Below, piece by piece: positions 11,740 through 24,604 of a stretch of 64,000 nt of DNA. Source of the DNA: Thamnaconus septentrionalis. Its lineage: Eukaryota > Chordata > Actinopteri > Tetraodontiformes > Monacanthidae. The position numbers and the translations under genes are program-made. The stretch lies in the NCBI GenBank assembly GCA_009823395.1, contig CM020503.1, positions 7,081,001-7,145,000 of the forward strand. The letters run 5' to 3'. Below the pieces are notes generated by a model. That model saw nothing but the letters and a program-made list of their open reading frames with translations, did no database searches and had not been told where the DNA came from. Positions within the stretch are counted from its first letter, which is position 1. Every line of letters begins with the position of its first letter.

Positions 11740-12739
11740 TTAATAATTTGCCCACTGTGATGGATTCTTTGTCAAAGTTTACAAAAAAGAAAGAAAGAAA
11801 AAAAGGGAGAACGTGCGAGCTTGCGGGCAGACGTGCGGATGCGGAGACGAGGAGGAAGGTGGACGTTGGTCTGCACTCAGAAATATAATCAGCTCTGCGG
11901 CTGCTGGTGCACGTTTGCTTCAATCTGGTTCATTCAAGGTCTCAGCCAATATTGTAATGTTTATTTTCCATCCCAGAATGAAGGGGAGCACTCTTGTCTA
12001 ATTAAAATAAAATACTATGGCTATTTGTATTTAGCCCTACGTTTGCAACCCCCTGAAAAAATGCTTGATTTTAGCCTCCTGCTGAAGATGAGGCTTGGAA
12101 AATAAGAATTTACATCAAGGTGGTGTCACATGGTGGAGAAAACTTCTGGCCGGGGAGCGATTTAACAATGGTGGAAGAGGTTGTGACATCACAAAGGGCT
12201 AATGCCAAGAGATGTGTGTTTTACAACACATTTTTCATGTTAAGGTCTGTAAAGTTTGAGGAGATATTTAGGAAAAAGAGACTTTGATATTTTGTTTTTG
12301 GAAAAAAACAACCTTTAGCATAATGTGGAACTTTTAGGTTTATTCTTTTTGGATAAAATGCACAAAAGCTACAGAGAGAGTGGGAGAGAGAGAGAGATCG
12401 ATCATCATGCCCTGCAGTAAAGGGGCTGATCTGGACTCAACCTCAGCTGCTGTGTGGAAAGTCATCAATGTTCATTTACGGGCAGCGATCCAACACATCT
12501 CACCTGGAGGGCCCCAAATATAGAAAATAAAAACAGAGTTTCACTATAAAAATGAAAAAGTTTTCACTCGTTACAAACCTGCAGGCCTCTCTGACTCCCC
12601 TGGTGATTGTTTTTCGCCTCTGACACCGAACACGGCATTGCTTTTATCAGCTTATGAGCGACACACGGAGCCGCGCTGACCCCCGTGACCCCGTCCGCCG
12701 CGGGTCTGCGCTCACACAAACAGGAACAAACAGGAAGAG

Positions 12740-12900
12740 CGACACACTACATTAACCGCCTGCTCCCCCCCGAGCCGCCTCCTCCGTCCCAACTCTTTCA
12801 CTCCTGATAACCCCCTCCTCCCCCCGTCTATCACACCTCACCCTCTCACTCGCTCCTCTCCCCTCCTCACCCGCTACGCCAGCCGCCCTCCTCCAGCATG
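12740..12900. other. C-rich, CT-biased block
   Basis: A dense run of CCCCC, CCTCC and CTCCTC on the plus strand without a conserved-looking frame. It is part of the GC-rich centre of intron 2. Confidence 0.5.
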
Positions 12901-13820
12901 TTTCCCTCCTTCAGACCGAGAGCTCCGCCTCCTCTCCGCCTCTCCACCGTGCTGAGTGCTGGGCTGAGGTTTGGCCTGGAAGCTGGAGGATCAATGCGGA
13001 GACGCACAGAACAAGAGGAAGCCAGACTCATAAATCCCCCCCGCCCCTCCTCCCTCCGCCCGGCTGTAGGCCGCAGCATCCCACTCTCACACTGTGTGTG
13101 AGAGTGTGCAAACACGGACGCGCACGTATCCGATGCTATGCGCATACTTCACTCTTTTAATGCTCGTATGTCATGTGCGCATGTTTCTAATGGATGTAAG
13201 TACTAGCGTTTGTCTGATTGTTTGTTCTTTTGTGTTTAAAGCCTTGTGTGCACGGGTGTGCGTTTGTGTGTCTGCATGTATGAAAAGGAGAAGCCTTGCG
13301 GTGCCTCCAAGAGCAGCGGCTCTCACGCTCCCCTCGTGTGGATGTGATCCACACAATCCAATCAATCAATACGACGCCCTGGAAGCCAAACCAGCGTCCA
13401 CTCGGCACCGCAGCATTTCCTGAGCTGTCGTCCAGAATTCGACCCTACGCTTGGAAAATTAGTCCCAGTGAGTTTATCACCGGATCCTCCTTTCTAAATG
13501 AGTGGAATCTTGAGGGTAAAGCCCACAAAAACACCAAAGCACTCTTTTCGCACTGTTTTGAAATTTTAGCCCATTGAAAGGCAAAAACACACACACAAGT
13601 TTTTCCCGGTTTACCCTCCGAGATGCCGCCACCATTTGTGTTTGTTATAACTACTAATAAACTTTTCCGACAAAACTCTGCGTAATGATGAGTGATCTGA
13701 AAACAGACACAAACTCTGTTTCACAATGCTGGAAGTTCCCATAAAATCCTTTTTTTTGGGACATTGATTTCCTCAAAAATAATATTAAAACATTGTGTTA
13801 CTATAGTTGCCTTCTGTGTT

Positions 13821-14715
13821 TTAACCTTTTAAGCGCCAGAATTTTTTTCAAGAAAATATTCAATTTTGATATCAAGATTTCAAATGGCTGTTACTTGAAA
13901 TTTGTTAGAGATAAAGTCATACTGTAATTGAGAAAAATCTTCAGTATGATCCAAACTTTGTGAAATAAGTAAATCTTTGTTTGTTTGTTTGTTTGTTTGT
14001 TTTTGTATTATGTCAGATGTCAGGTATCTGTATGTCAGATCCCTGTCTCCACAATACCTCACAGGCTCATCAAAATGTTTTATCCACTTTTGATAATTTT
14101 CCACATATCTCAAACAGACCCAGCCATCATCACTGTAACTTACAGGGTGACCGTGAATATCCCTGCTGCCTCCACCGGCACTGGCTGGGCGTTTCCTCCC
14201 ACAGCTTCTACCACGTTGATCACTAATTCCCCGCGCCCTCCGTCACCGTTAGCGGTGTTTTGAGCGCTCCTGCTTCCCCCACCACGTCCCCTCATCCTCA
14301 TTCGCTGATCACTCCCACCCCGGCCACGCTGAGGCAAAGCATGTGCTGCTTGGTGACTGTCGTGGCGCAATGACTCACTGCCGCTGCGTAAAAACGCACC
14401 GGCAGACTCGCTCTCACGGGATGACTGAACATCATCGTCAGAGTGCGAATATTCCTCTTCGGATGAGTCAGCCATTACTTGACGAAATACTTCGTCAACG
14501 AACAAACCTCTCGGCGATGTATTCTCGGCAAAATTTGCTGTCTTTCTCTCTCCGCTCCCACTACAACCACTTCCTCGTCTCCTCGACTGAGGCGGGCTTT
14601 CTCTCTCTTTATACTCCAAAATCTGAATATAAACACCCCCACAAATGCTGCTCAGATTGAAGCCACAGGTGTCTGCCATCTCCTGGTGTAAAGTGGGAAC
14701 TACTTTTAGCACCAT
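13821..14715 (-). mobile_element. Possible piggyBac-like transposon fragment
   Basis: The left edge shows the piggyBac hallmark TTAA at 13821-13824, followed by CCTTTTAAGCGCCAGA, which is like piggyBac inverted-repeat ends that begin CCYTTT. About 40 bp inside is a subterminal hairpin, TCATACTG/CAGTATGA. On the minus strand an open frame of 191 codons (14715-14140) contains VMADSSEEEYSHSDDDVQSS. This is an acidic Ser-rich segment of the type found at the N terminus of piggyBac-derived transposases. No DDD catalytic core is present and no matching right-hand inverted repeat was found, so this would be a truncated or internally deleted copy. An unrelated chance frame remains possible. Confidence 0.3.
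13976..14004. repeat. (TTTG)n microsatellite
   Basis: Seven TTTG units, lying inside the possible piggyBac-like segment. Confidence 0.9.
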
Positions 14716-15381
14716 ATATGCCGCTATGGCCTGTTTAATTCAGCAATGACGCTTGTCACAGGCCGCAAACCCCAAAGAATTAAACATCAGATTATTTTTC
14801 TTTTTAAAAGTAACTCCTTTGAAAATTCAATTTTCACTGATGCGGAAATTTAGGGCAGAAACTACTTTACATACCACGACAGCCACATCGTTTTAAACTA
14901 CATCAAATAACCCTCTGCACAGTTGTTGATGCCGGAGCTCTTTTCCTTTTTGCTTTAAGGGACTGTTCGGATTGAGAATTTTTAAAAAGGAAAAGAAAAA
15001 AAAGAGCCCCATAACCTCCTTCTTTGTCGGGCATGTTTGAAGTGACAGATCGCAGCCCAGAAGAAAGGAGGAAAACATAAAGCGGGGATGAAAAGACTCA
15101 AATTAGAACCAAATGAGTGCAGTGGCACATTGTCCAGAGGTTCCTCACAGCGCCGTCGTCACTGCCCTCAAAACTTTCCCCTCAAAAGATGTAAAAGGCT
15201 GATTTTAACAATGTCCAGTTTTTTTCCCCCTCCTTTGTGAAATTTTCACATGATTAACACTCAGTAACCTCCGATTGCCGACTGACGACCCCGTGGCAGC
15301 GCTGATTATTGCAACGTGTGTGTCTTCATGTACATGTGTGACCATGAATACCGAGGAGAAGATCAGAACAATCGTGGAAAA

Positions 15382-15409
15382 CTCTCTCTCTCTCTGTGTG
15401 TGTGTGTGT
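15382..15409. repeat. (CT)n(GT)n compound microsatellite
   Basis: CT units change directly into GT units. Confidence 0.9.
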
Positions 15410-16307
15410 TCTGGAGGATCCTATTATATCCACAGAGGCTGTTTTCTTTCCTGACGTCATCGCCGCTGCTCAGACGTCTTGCGCTGTCAGCTCCAAACTA
15501 TCCCCGAAGACAGCGTGGCACCAGGGGGAGAACGGAACGGGGGCCCTTCTGGGAGCGAACGGAGAGAATTCCAACCCTCAGCCACAGACATCACAATCAC
15601 AAAACACTTAATGTGGTACCAACTACGCTTCTCCCAAACGTTGACGGTCAAACAAAGCACTTATAAATGGAGTTTACTTCCCGGCCAGTTTGTGGGAGAA
15701 GCCGTTAGAGGAAATTAAAAAAAAAAAAACACCCAGAGGCTTTGGCGAAGGTCTGGAGCCGCCTGGCTGTCACTGCGAGGGGATATGGAAGCACTTATTT
15801 TATTTACTGGTCGGCGTAGGAACGGAACCAATGTCCGTTTATGGCTTCAGCATTAACTGTCCAAGTCCACTGGACATCTCCCATTTCCACGTCACACAAA
15901 GGAAAGAAGGCCGTTGTTTGCCAATGTTTGATTTTTTTTTTTATTTCCCCTAATTTCGTTTCTACTGTTTTAATATGTTTGAATTTCTCACCCTAATTTT
16001 TTCCACTGCAGAGTGCGTGCTGCACTGTTTCCCTCCGCTCTTCAAATGAGCTCAAGATCTTTGCATGCACCAAGAAACTTTCTCATTGGCATTATTTGAA
16101 AAAATGAAAGATGTGCAAAACAGCACAACTCCTGGCACATACGAGTTGTTTTGGGAACTGCTTGGTTCAGGATTTGGGAGTCAGGGATTCATTTTGTAGT
16201 TATTTCTCTGTAATCGACTCAATTTTTCTTTGGACTGCAAGTCTGTTCGCTTCTCAGTGGTTGCAGAAATCATTTCAGACATCACAATGATGTTCTTGTA
16301 ATGGACT

Positions 16308-16334
16308 ACAACAACAACAACAACAACAACAACA
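16308..16334. repeat. (CAA)n microsatellite
   Basis: About nine ACA/CAA units. Confidence 0.9.
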
Positions 16335-18386
16335 GTGGTTTTGAAAGAACCACAAGCAAAAGCAGCTCCTGGTTCAGATGTCGTCTTCACCCAGTGACAT
16401 CACAGGTAGAGATCATAAAGTCAAACACAAACGGTGCTTAAATGTAAAAATATCCAAATATTTTTCCTGCAACCCAACCCGTTCCTCTTCACGTGCCTCC
16501 TTCTCCTCCTACTCCTCCTCTCTCTGCTCTTTTTCCAACCACACCCTGGAGCCCACTTACTATGATTACCAATAACAATAACACTGCCATTATATTTTAT
16601 TAACGCGGGTTTCCAAGGTGCAGCTGGCTCTAACGGACCTTGATGAAGCTGCAAAACGACCACCATCTCAAACTTGTCCAAAGTAAAACTCGACAGTTTT
16701 ACTTTGTTGGTGAGTTGGACTTGAATCAACAGAAAGGGCCGTCAGAGCATTTATATCAACTGTAGACTCCCGTTTGGAAAATGGTATAAATTATTTTATA
16801 TTAATATTTTTGTATACCTTATATATTTTTAAATATATTTTCCCACTTTACATGTTGCAAGCAGCAGGTAAAGTTTAATTTGATATTTGAGGCATTCAAG
16901 TTTATTATTCTTAATCTTGATTAATCCTCAATCCTTACTATTTTGACTTAAACTTTTTAAGTAGTGAGGTTGAGGGGGTCAGTTGCCACACTATTTAAAT
17001 ACGTAATGCTAAATTTTATGGATTATGTTTAATTGCTGGAAAAATGATTTAAAAAAAACAAACTGCTTACTGTCATTTAGTCATATAAAAAGGGGCAAAT
17101 CAAGACCTGCATAGTGACTACTTTATATTTCAAGATATATTTTCTTCAGATGATCTACTGTAAGAATCTGAACGTGGGTAAATGCAGAAACGTTTAAACA
17201 TAAAGAGTCAGTCACCCAGGAGACGCCGGCTGTGTTTTCAGGCATGAGCGACGTAAACCTCCCCAAAACACGGCCCCACCCATCGAGGGCAACAGCCTGA
17301 CGTGCCATGTTGCGGTGGAGACAGAGTTCTGCGACAGTTCCTCTGTTTCGCTCTCTTCGTATTCCTTGCGAGTAGGAAGAGGTCCAGAGTGGCTTCCCTC
17401 TGGCCTCTCCTTCTGGGGCGGTCCACTTCATCTGGCTCCGCTGCTCCCAGGGATTGTGCTGGGTGGGGATCATTCCAAGAAACGTCCGATCCCAAGGCCA
17501 AGTAGCCGTTAGTGTAATTATTTTACTGGTAATGTGCGTTTCATTAATATCGGTGGAGGAGAAGAAGAACAACGATGTTCCAAATTCCGAGATGCGAGTC
17601 AAATTGTCGTGAAATACGACAAAGGGAGACTAGAGGAGGTGCCATGAACAGTGAAAAATGCCAAAAATGCAACTGACTCATGGGAAGTTTCCAACGCCGT
17701 CTATTGACACACGTGTTTCCTTCTGCCGGCGCTGATGACGCTGCATTCCAGAGGAGCGCCGGCGGTCTCGTCGGGAGGTGGACTGACCTCGCTTCACCTT
17801 CCAGCGGAATGACTCAACCTGGAATCGCTTGTTTATTATGTCACACAAGGTCTGCTCGCGCTTTTGCAACGGCGGCGTTGAAGTCAGAATGCGCCCCTCC
17901 ATCATCTCTCTCAAAAATGGCCATGTCCAGTCCACCTATTGGTTTTCATTAGGAGCAGACAGAGTCACTCAGGGCCTGAACTGTAAAGGCCAGGTCCCCT
18001 ATCCGAGCAAAAACCCTCCAAATGACGTCCAGAGAAGGACCTCACAACTGCACGTACGCGCCAATTCTCCTACACTTAACACCACATTCTGCTGGCGGAC
18101 CACACATCGCAACGCCGGTCCAAGACCACACAGCGGGTCTCGTAAGGCCGACAAAAGACCTCGTAAGACCTCACAGCAGACTCAAGCAAGATTTGATGGG
18201 ACCTTGGAGAAACCGGCACCTGAAACCTCTGCAAACCGCAAAGCATCTCAACTACCGTAGGAGAACCGTGACAGTCTCGGAATTCTTTTAGTTTTTCAAC
18301 GGCAAATGATGTAGCTGGTAATGGTGAGAGAAATTTAAAGAAAGAGCTAAGAATACATCGAAGATTTTTTTTTTTCCTTTTGGGTC

Positions 18387-18388
<2 letters not shown>

Positions 18389-18423
<35 letters not shown>
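18389..18423. repeat. (GT)n microsatellite
   Basis: Seventeen GT units, about 520 bp on the downstream (3') side of the exon 2 donor in intron 2. Confidence 0.95.
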
Positions 18424-18424
<1 letters not shown>

Positions 18425-18945
18425 CAAGATGTCTGAGCGGCAGGATGGATGGGCAGATAAATGACTGGAGGCCAGGCGAGGAGAGGGGAGACTGGGAAGG
18501 ATTCCCATGGGTGGGGACGGGAAGGCAGCCTTGTGATGGAAAGCTTTCAAACTCCTTTCATCGTCTGCCTGAGGACTGGAGCTTTACAAGAGCAAGATGA
18601 GCCGGCGCCACTGGAGCTGCTCGGCGCTCCTCAACGAAACCCAGACGTGGAGACGGAGCTGGGGACGCTATTGCCGCCCCTCTGGCCCCGCCTCCACATC
18701 AACTTCTTTTTGCACACTAACACGTCCGGGCGAGGATCAGTGGCAGCTGTCAAGGCCTCGGCTGCGATCACTTTTTAATTGTGATAAGTTGCAGATGGCG
18801 GCGCTCTTAGGGGCTGTACTTCTGACATCATCAACTGGGAGGATTTCTACCTGAATCCCCGAAAGTTTGAAGACCCAAACTTATTTGGTCAAAGGCTGTA
18901 GCTGCTTCCTGCCAGATAGTAAAAGATACATGTAATTGGTCTTAC

Positions 18946-19068
18946 CAGTCCAGACTTAGAGATCGTCTCCGATAGGACAGAGGTCTATCTGACGAAGTCT
19001 TTTCCGCCTTGGCCCCACGCTCTTTGAGTGAAAGGCGATGGGTGAATTTGGAGATGCCGGACTCTGAC
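18946..19068 (-). CDS. ankfn1: ankfn1-like exon 2: basic Ser/Arg-rich N-terminal segment
   Basis: This 123-nt exon gives the last base of Gly32, residues 33-72 and the first two bases of Trp73. On the minus strand the acceptor follows ...gttgtctcctgaag and the donor is gtaag after ...SLSLDTG. The frame reads SESGISKFTHRLSLKERGAK and later DRPLSYRRRSLSLDW. It has no stop, and its phase fits exon 1 (GG|G) and exon 3 (TG|G) exactly. An alternative AG five bases inside would break the phase with exon 1, so 19068 is preferred. RRRSLSLD is a basophilic-kinase/14-3-3-like motif (R-R-x-S), which suggests phospho-regulation by inference. The exon is too short to stand out as an open frame and is easy to miss. 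I do not recognise a named domain in it; its assignment to ankfn1 rests on the splice phase chain. Confidence 0.75.
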
Positions 19069-20873
19069 CTTCAGGAGACAACAAAATAAAACATGAATTC
19101 ATCAGGAAAGCAATGCACTTTTAGTTGTTTCGTATTGTTCTACAAATAAATAGATCAATTGAAATTGAAATTTCACCCTTCTCAAAATTTCAATAATCAG
19201 TTTTCACCAGTTACAGGTCAAATTTCTCCAGACTCACCCTGATGGGCAAAGAGGCTCTCATGACTTTTGCTAATGCACGTCCTCGTTCCTGAATTTCACA
19301 AGTAAATACAACTAAATCAGATGAAAGTTTACTGTGGCTGATATAGAAAAAACTCGATGTCTCAAGATATTCTCTATTCTTGGAGTCAAGTCAAAAAGTA
19401 AAAAGCCAAAGAAAAACAGACACCCAACAACGCCCCTTTAGCAAGTAAGTAAAAAACATCTACCAGCTTCAGCGTTCAGTCACTGTGAGATACTTTTGGA
19501 AGACAAACTGAATCTTTTTTTCTCATGCCAAAAAACACAAAAATGCGGTTATTTGTGCAAAATCCCCTAAACTAGATGTGGTTGAACGAGCTGATGAGCA
19601 GTGAAACTATGCCGCTAGTCCCGCTGGATACTTTATGCATTTTGGAGAAAAGGCTGCACACTTCCTGAGTTGTTTTTTTTTTTTCAAACTTAAATTAAAA
19701 TGCCCCCAAAACAAAACTGAAGTCATTCATTTTTTATCTCCTCTGCTGGGGCCCCCAACGTCCCACTCCAACCTTTCTTTCAAATTAAAAACAGGATATG
19801 TAATATTTCTTCCATTCTGCTCCGGGACACATTTGACGCGACTTAGCATAGCAATATTGCTGTGGTAATGCTGGAGAATAATCAAAGTGCAATAACACTC
19901 TATATCAAAGAGCTGGGCTCACAGGGCACGGGAGAGGGGCGCGTGTTCTGAGGGAACACTCGACATTTATTAATGAAGGATTTATATGAATGTAGTAAAA
20001 GTCAACAGAAATCTGTTGATGACCCTAAAGTGAGTCAAGGCTCCTTCCAAGAAGTTTACTAATGAAGGCATTTCCTACTGGCCTGGCAGCGAGCGCATGA
20101 CAATAAATATTCAGACGGCGTGCGGGGTACTTTGCTTATGGTCTCGCACACATGTTGCTTCAATTTCAAAAATTGAAATGATAAAACATACCCTGATAAT
20201 GACTCACGCATACTGGCACACAGAGATCTGCTCTAAACCTCTGCCAGGATGCGTTTCCAGGGCGAGATGTGCTGGGAGGCGAACTCCACAGACAGTTTGA
20301 GTGAGGGTGTACGCTGCCACTTGCCGTCAAGTTCTAGCGGGATGCCAGATAAAACAAAGGCGCACATGAAGCACGACTGAAAATCTTCATGGTCTACCGA
20401 GAAATATGTTCAAACGTGACATGCAAAGGCTCACTGGAACTGGCACTGCGTGCAGGACCTTCTTGCTGTGGACGACGCATTCGTCGGGGAGAATGTCACC
20501 TACGCACAATCTGGAAAACAAAAACATTTTTGCAATGTCCTGCACTGTAGGTCGGTTGAAAACAAGGTCCAAATTTTGGTGTTTTCCTTCGTTCTGCATC
20601 GGCATTGCTAATTCATTTTTCCAAAGTACAGTTAAAAATGGAGTGGAGAGCCTTGGAAAACAGAAATACTAAGGCAAAAATTGCACTTAAGCACATAACT
20701 AGTGTGGATGTGCTTGGTCACTTTCCACCCGTGTTAAACGAGACGGCTGAGGACATTCTCATGCTGGACAAGAGATGCCTGTGCACAGCAGCTGCTGCTC
20801 CACCGTGGAGACATTTCCACACACGTAGATGAAAATGACTTTTTGCTTTAAAGTGACCTCATGCTTTTTGGGC

Positions 20874-21065
20874 TTATCTGGTTAACGAAACCGCTGCTGC
20901 CCGCATCGCCGGTCCAACACCCTCGACTACTGTTTCCTGACCCTCAGCCAGCTTCTCAAAGAGCTGGTTGACCTCGAAGACAAAGAGGCATACTTTCCTG
21001 TATGATTCATACAAACGGGGTGTGGGATTTTTGTCAGATGGCAGCGTACCCCCTAATTGACGGTA
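20874..21065 (-). other. Unassigned coding-like frame, 63 codons without start
   Basis: The minus strand is open from just after a TAA (21068-21066) to a TAA (20876-20874). It contains RLYESYRKVCLFVFEVNQ and later LFEKLAEGQETVVEGVGPAM. Codon third positions are G/C-rich (GTC TTC GAG GTC AAC CAG CTC) in otherwise AT-rich surroundings, as in real exons. The plus strand is also open over part of it, reading LDYCFLTLSQLLKELVDLED. I see no convincing acceptor and donor pair and recognise no family. It could be a decayed transposon, a retro-pseudogene piece or a conserved element. Confidence 0.25.
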
Positions 21066-22904
21066 TTAAGTAAGGCTGAGCTTACACTTCTTCAAGGGCT
21101 CTTAATTAAATTAGTAGCACCAGGCCTGCAGGCTGCTCCGGCTACTGCCAAACCACAGTGCCACAGCCTCTTCACACACAAACTGCAGAATTTCATATAA
21201 AGTGTGAGAAATGAAGGTTCATTGGGTGGCTCACAGGTGAGACCGGGTGGAGCCCCCGACGGCTCCTAGCAGCATCGTTTCTTTTCTAATGCGCCGACTC
21301 GCATCTGACAGCGGCATTTGCGGTTCTCCATACGACTTCAAACAAAGCGCTCGGATCAAAAGCATGACATGACAAGACCGCAAGGATAATGACTTCAATG
21401 CCGTGAAAACACACAGGATCACGACATCAAAGACGCACGGCCAGCGGACACAGGAGTGGACCCAGGGAATCCCTTTGAGGGGTTTAGGGGCAACATGGAC
21501 ATGCGAAGCAGGTGGGTCTCTTTACAGGGGGGATCTGCTGGCAACTGGCTGCCTCTCGGCTCCTTGAGAGCTTCGACCCTTGGCTCCGCCCCATGCAGCT
21601 GTCGCTGATAACATCATCACAGCAGGCGCTCGGTGATGCAATCCCCCTCAGAGGCCCCGCTCAGGATATCCCAGCCGATTATTCTCTCATCGGAATCAAA
21701 TCTTATCTTTCATTCCCAGGTGTTGACTTCTGGTTCTGAGACGTGGCCCAGTACGTGACGCTGGACACCCTTAACTCCAAATGACTCGGAAAATATAGTA
21801 CTTTGTAAATTTGCAGTGGCACCCAAAAGGTGCAAAAAACTGATTTGTTACTGCAGTCTACTGCAAAAGCAGTTTCTACAATGTGAGCCTGTGTACGTAA
21901 GGTCAGAAAGTGGCCTAACCCAGCAGTTGAAACCATGCTATTTCACCAATATCATGAAAATTAAGTTGCTAGCCGAATTATGCACGCTTGTAAAAAAAAC
22001 CTCTATCCGACCCAATCTGAGCTGGTTGCTCTGCCAATGTTTTGCAATTTTCCACCCTCTCAACCCCCAAGGCTTTTGCCCTGAAGTGAAACAGCATAAA
22101 TGTGTAACAGAAGTAGAAGCTGGTTACAACAGGACAAGGGGAACAAGATGGTGAGTGCCAGAGCCAAACCTTTGTGGTTTTTGGACCTACGAAGGGACAA
22201 GGTTTATGTAAGTCACTTGATATAATTACCATCAGTGGCTAGCTAACTATTATTTGGACTATTTGGTCTCTGATGTAATTGTCCCACTGGAGAAAGGTCT
22301 CTTACTAAGAGGAAGAAGGGGGAAGATACTTTTCCCTTGATTTGGCAGATGACGTCCCTCCAATTATTGGAGAATCGGGATCTGCTTGAGGTTTCTGCCT
22401 TCTACATTTTTTTTCTCTTCCAGCTGTCACCTCACTACCCGCTCCACTGGGACTGGAACCATAGTCCAAATCAGTGGCCTTGTTTAAGTCGCTTGACTTA
22501 GCTGCGCATGTAAACCAGCCGCATCTCTTTCCACTCTCGTCTCCTTGAACAAGACACAGGCCATTAAATCATCCGCACCAGGAGGAGGAGAGCAGAACGC
22601 TTACAGCTCGGCTCAAGTCTGAGCAGAACATCTCTCTGGAATCTATTTTGCTCCATTCCAGTTTGTGTCTTTTATTAAACAAAGTGCACTAAGTGCTCTT
22701 CAGACAGCCATTGTCAGTCTTTCATTACGACATCTGAGCAGCTATTTGGTGGAAAACCATTTTCCTTTTGTCGATGATAAAGTTCCCAAAATCCAGGGAG
22801 GATCGACTTTTCCCTCTAGCGCCCCGATGAGGCAGACATTTTTTTTTTCCATAATGGAATGTTTCAACAGCTATTTGGATTGATTGTCATGGGTTTAAGT
22901 ACCG

Positions 22905-23130
22905 ATATCCATGGTGCCTAGGGGATGAATCCTGATTACTTTTGTGAGCCCCACTTATCCAGAGAAATATCAAGACATCTGATGGATTGGCACGACGTCG
23001 TGTACAGACATTCATGGTTTCCAGATGTTGACGTTCCCTGTATACCCACACCATGAGGTTGACATTTGTGGTTTTGAAAGAAATGCTTTAATAACTATTG
23101 AGAGGATTGCGTTTAAACTTGGTGCAGGCA
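22905..23130. repeat. Degenerate interspersed repeat with two units of about 112 bp
   Basis: The text 'gatggattggcacg...cagacattcatggtt' (about 22980) recurs in diverged form as 'gagaggattgcgtt...ggtgcaggcactcc' (about 23095). 'Caccatgaggttgacatttgtgg' lies between the two. I recall this as a widespread teleost repeat whose units carry ATGGATTGCC...CAGACATTCA and CACCATGAGGTTGACATT. The family class is not known to me. The frames through it are not genes. Confidence 0.5.
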
Positions 23131-24504
23131 CTCCAGCCCTTGCAAGAATGCACGTCAACCCAAATTTGTTTTTAGTAAAATCCCTCAAAGAGAAGAAAAA
23201 ACCTCTAGACATTGCATTAACACCTCTGTGGTTCTCTGATTTTGGTCCAAATTGCTCAATGCAAACATGTTTACACAATAAAGACAGTAGCTCAATAACT
23301 ACAACCCCCTTTTTTGGTTCATTATTTCAAGGAATAGCATACCCAAATCTGTAATTTCACACATTTACTATTCACCACTGTATTAGTCCACCCAGCCACT
23401 CTGGAGTTTCACGGAGGGAAATAATTCTGTGCGGTTCCAAAACAATTAAAAGCCAAGCATTCACTTGGTCAGGCCAACATAAAAACAAAAGACAAATATG
23501 AGTGAGCTCACACATGTCCAGTGGAGACACGTTGTGTTTTACTTCTGTTGTCTGTTGACTTAAGTGTTCACTGCCATCATAGGCTTCCTGTGATTTGGCA
23601 TTTGGTGGAATTTTTTCCCCTCTGTGGAACCCTAGAAGACTTGTGCGGCTTATAATCAGTCACCAGAGCCTCTGTTGACATGGCGGCGAGTGGAAAATGG
23701 GGAAGATTCAATTTTGGGGCAAACTATTCCCTTAAAAATGCCTTATAAATATCTATATATAGTGGAGTTAGTGGAGACAAACACAATCTCGGCTGCTTTT
23801 AATATATTAGTGGAATGATTTTTCATAGAATCTCTCAGTCTGGATGTCTTTGGCTCTAGTGACCACATGACACAATAGGTCTTCCCCAGAGCATTCCATC
23901 AGTGTTTAAGCCCACCACTGCCTTAATTCAAATTTGACCTTGATAATGATCTTGCCAGCATTAGCACTACAAGAGGGCTTTTGTCAGCACCAAATGGCTT
24001 GTGCGATAATGCGGAGAAAATATTGACCTCTGCTCACAGACATACTTCAAGCCTTGACGTCTCGCATTCACGCTGTCACGGCGAAGGATCGCCCTCTCGC
24101 AAACTCACCTAATGTCCCCTCTTGCCTCTCTGTTCCGTTGCCATGGCGCCAATTAAAGTGTTCAAAGGTATTCATGTGCAGAACAAATTCTGCGAAAGAA
24201 GCGATTGTTCTTGCTCACAGTACACAGAGCTATCGGCCGTGCACTCTGACCCCCGCTCATAGCTTCAGTAACCCACTGCTATTTGAGAGCGGAGTTAAGA
24301 CTGCGTGGAATTCTGGTGGAAACCACCGCGGCACAGACACCGCGGCTGAACGCTGAGCAGCCAGGAAAGCAAGGCCAGCAGGGGCTGTGTGAAGCACTGG
24401 CAATTATTATGCATGATCCTTTTTGGGTTTTTTTTGTTCTATGTCACTACCAATGTAAAACCTAAACAAAGAATCAGTTAAATAGCTAACTATATATGTA
24501 TACA

Positions 24505-24604
<100 letters not shown>

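Larger units (their letters stand above)
5079..18945 (-). other. Intron 2 of the ankfn1-like gene (about 13.9 kb)
   Basis: This lies between the exon 2 donor (gtaag at 18945) and the exon 3 acceptor (5079). I see no further exon in it. It holds the microsatellites, G-rich blocks and possible piggyBac-like fragment listed separately. From about 9500 to 13100 it is unusually GC-rich for an intron, with many CpGs and C- or G-runs. That pattern could mark an internal CpG island or alternative promoter, but no matching first exon was recognised. Confidence 0.7.

Noticed and set aside
17829..18260. 143-codon plus-strand frame
   Set aside because: No domain, no conserved-looking pattern and no splice partner. 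The composition is that of random GC-moderate DNA.
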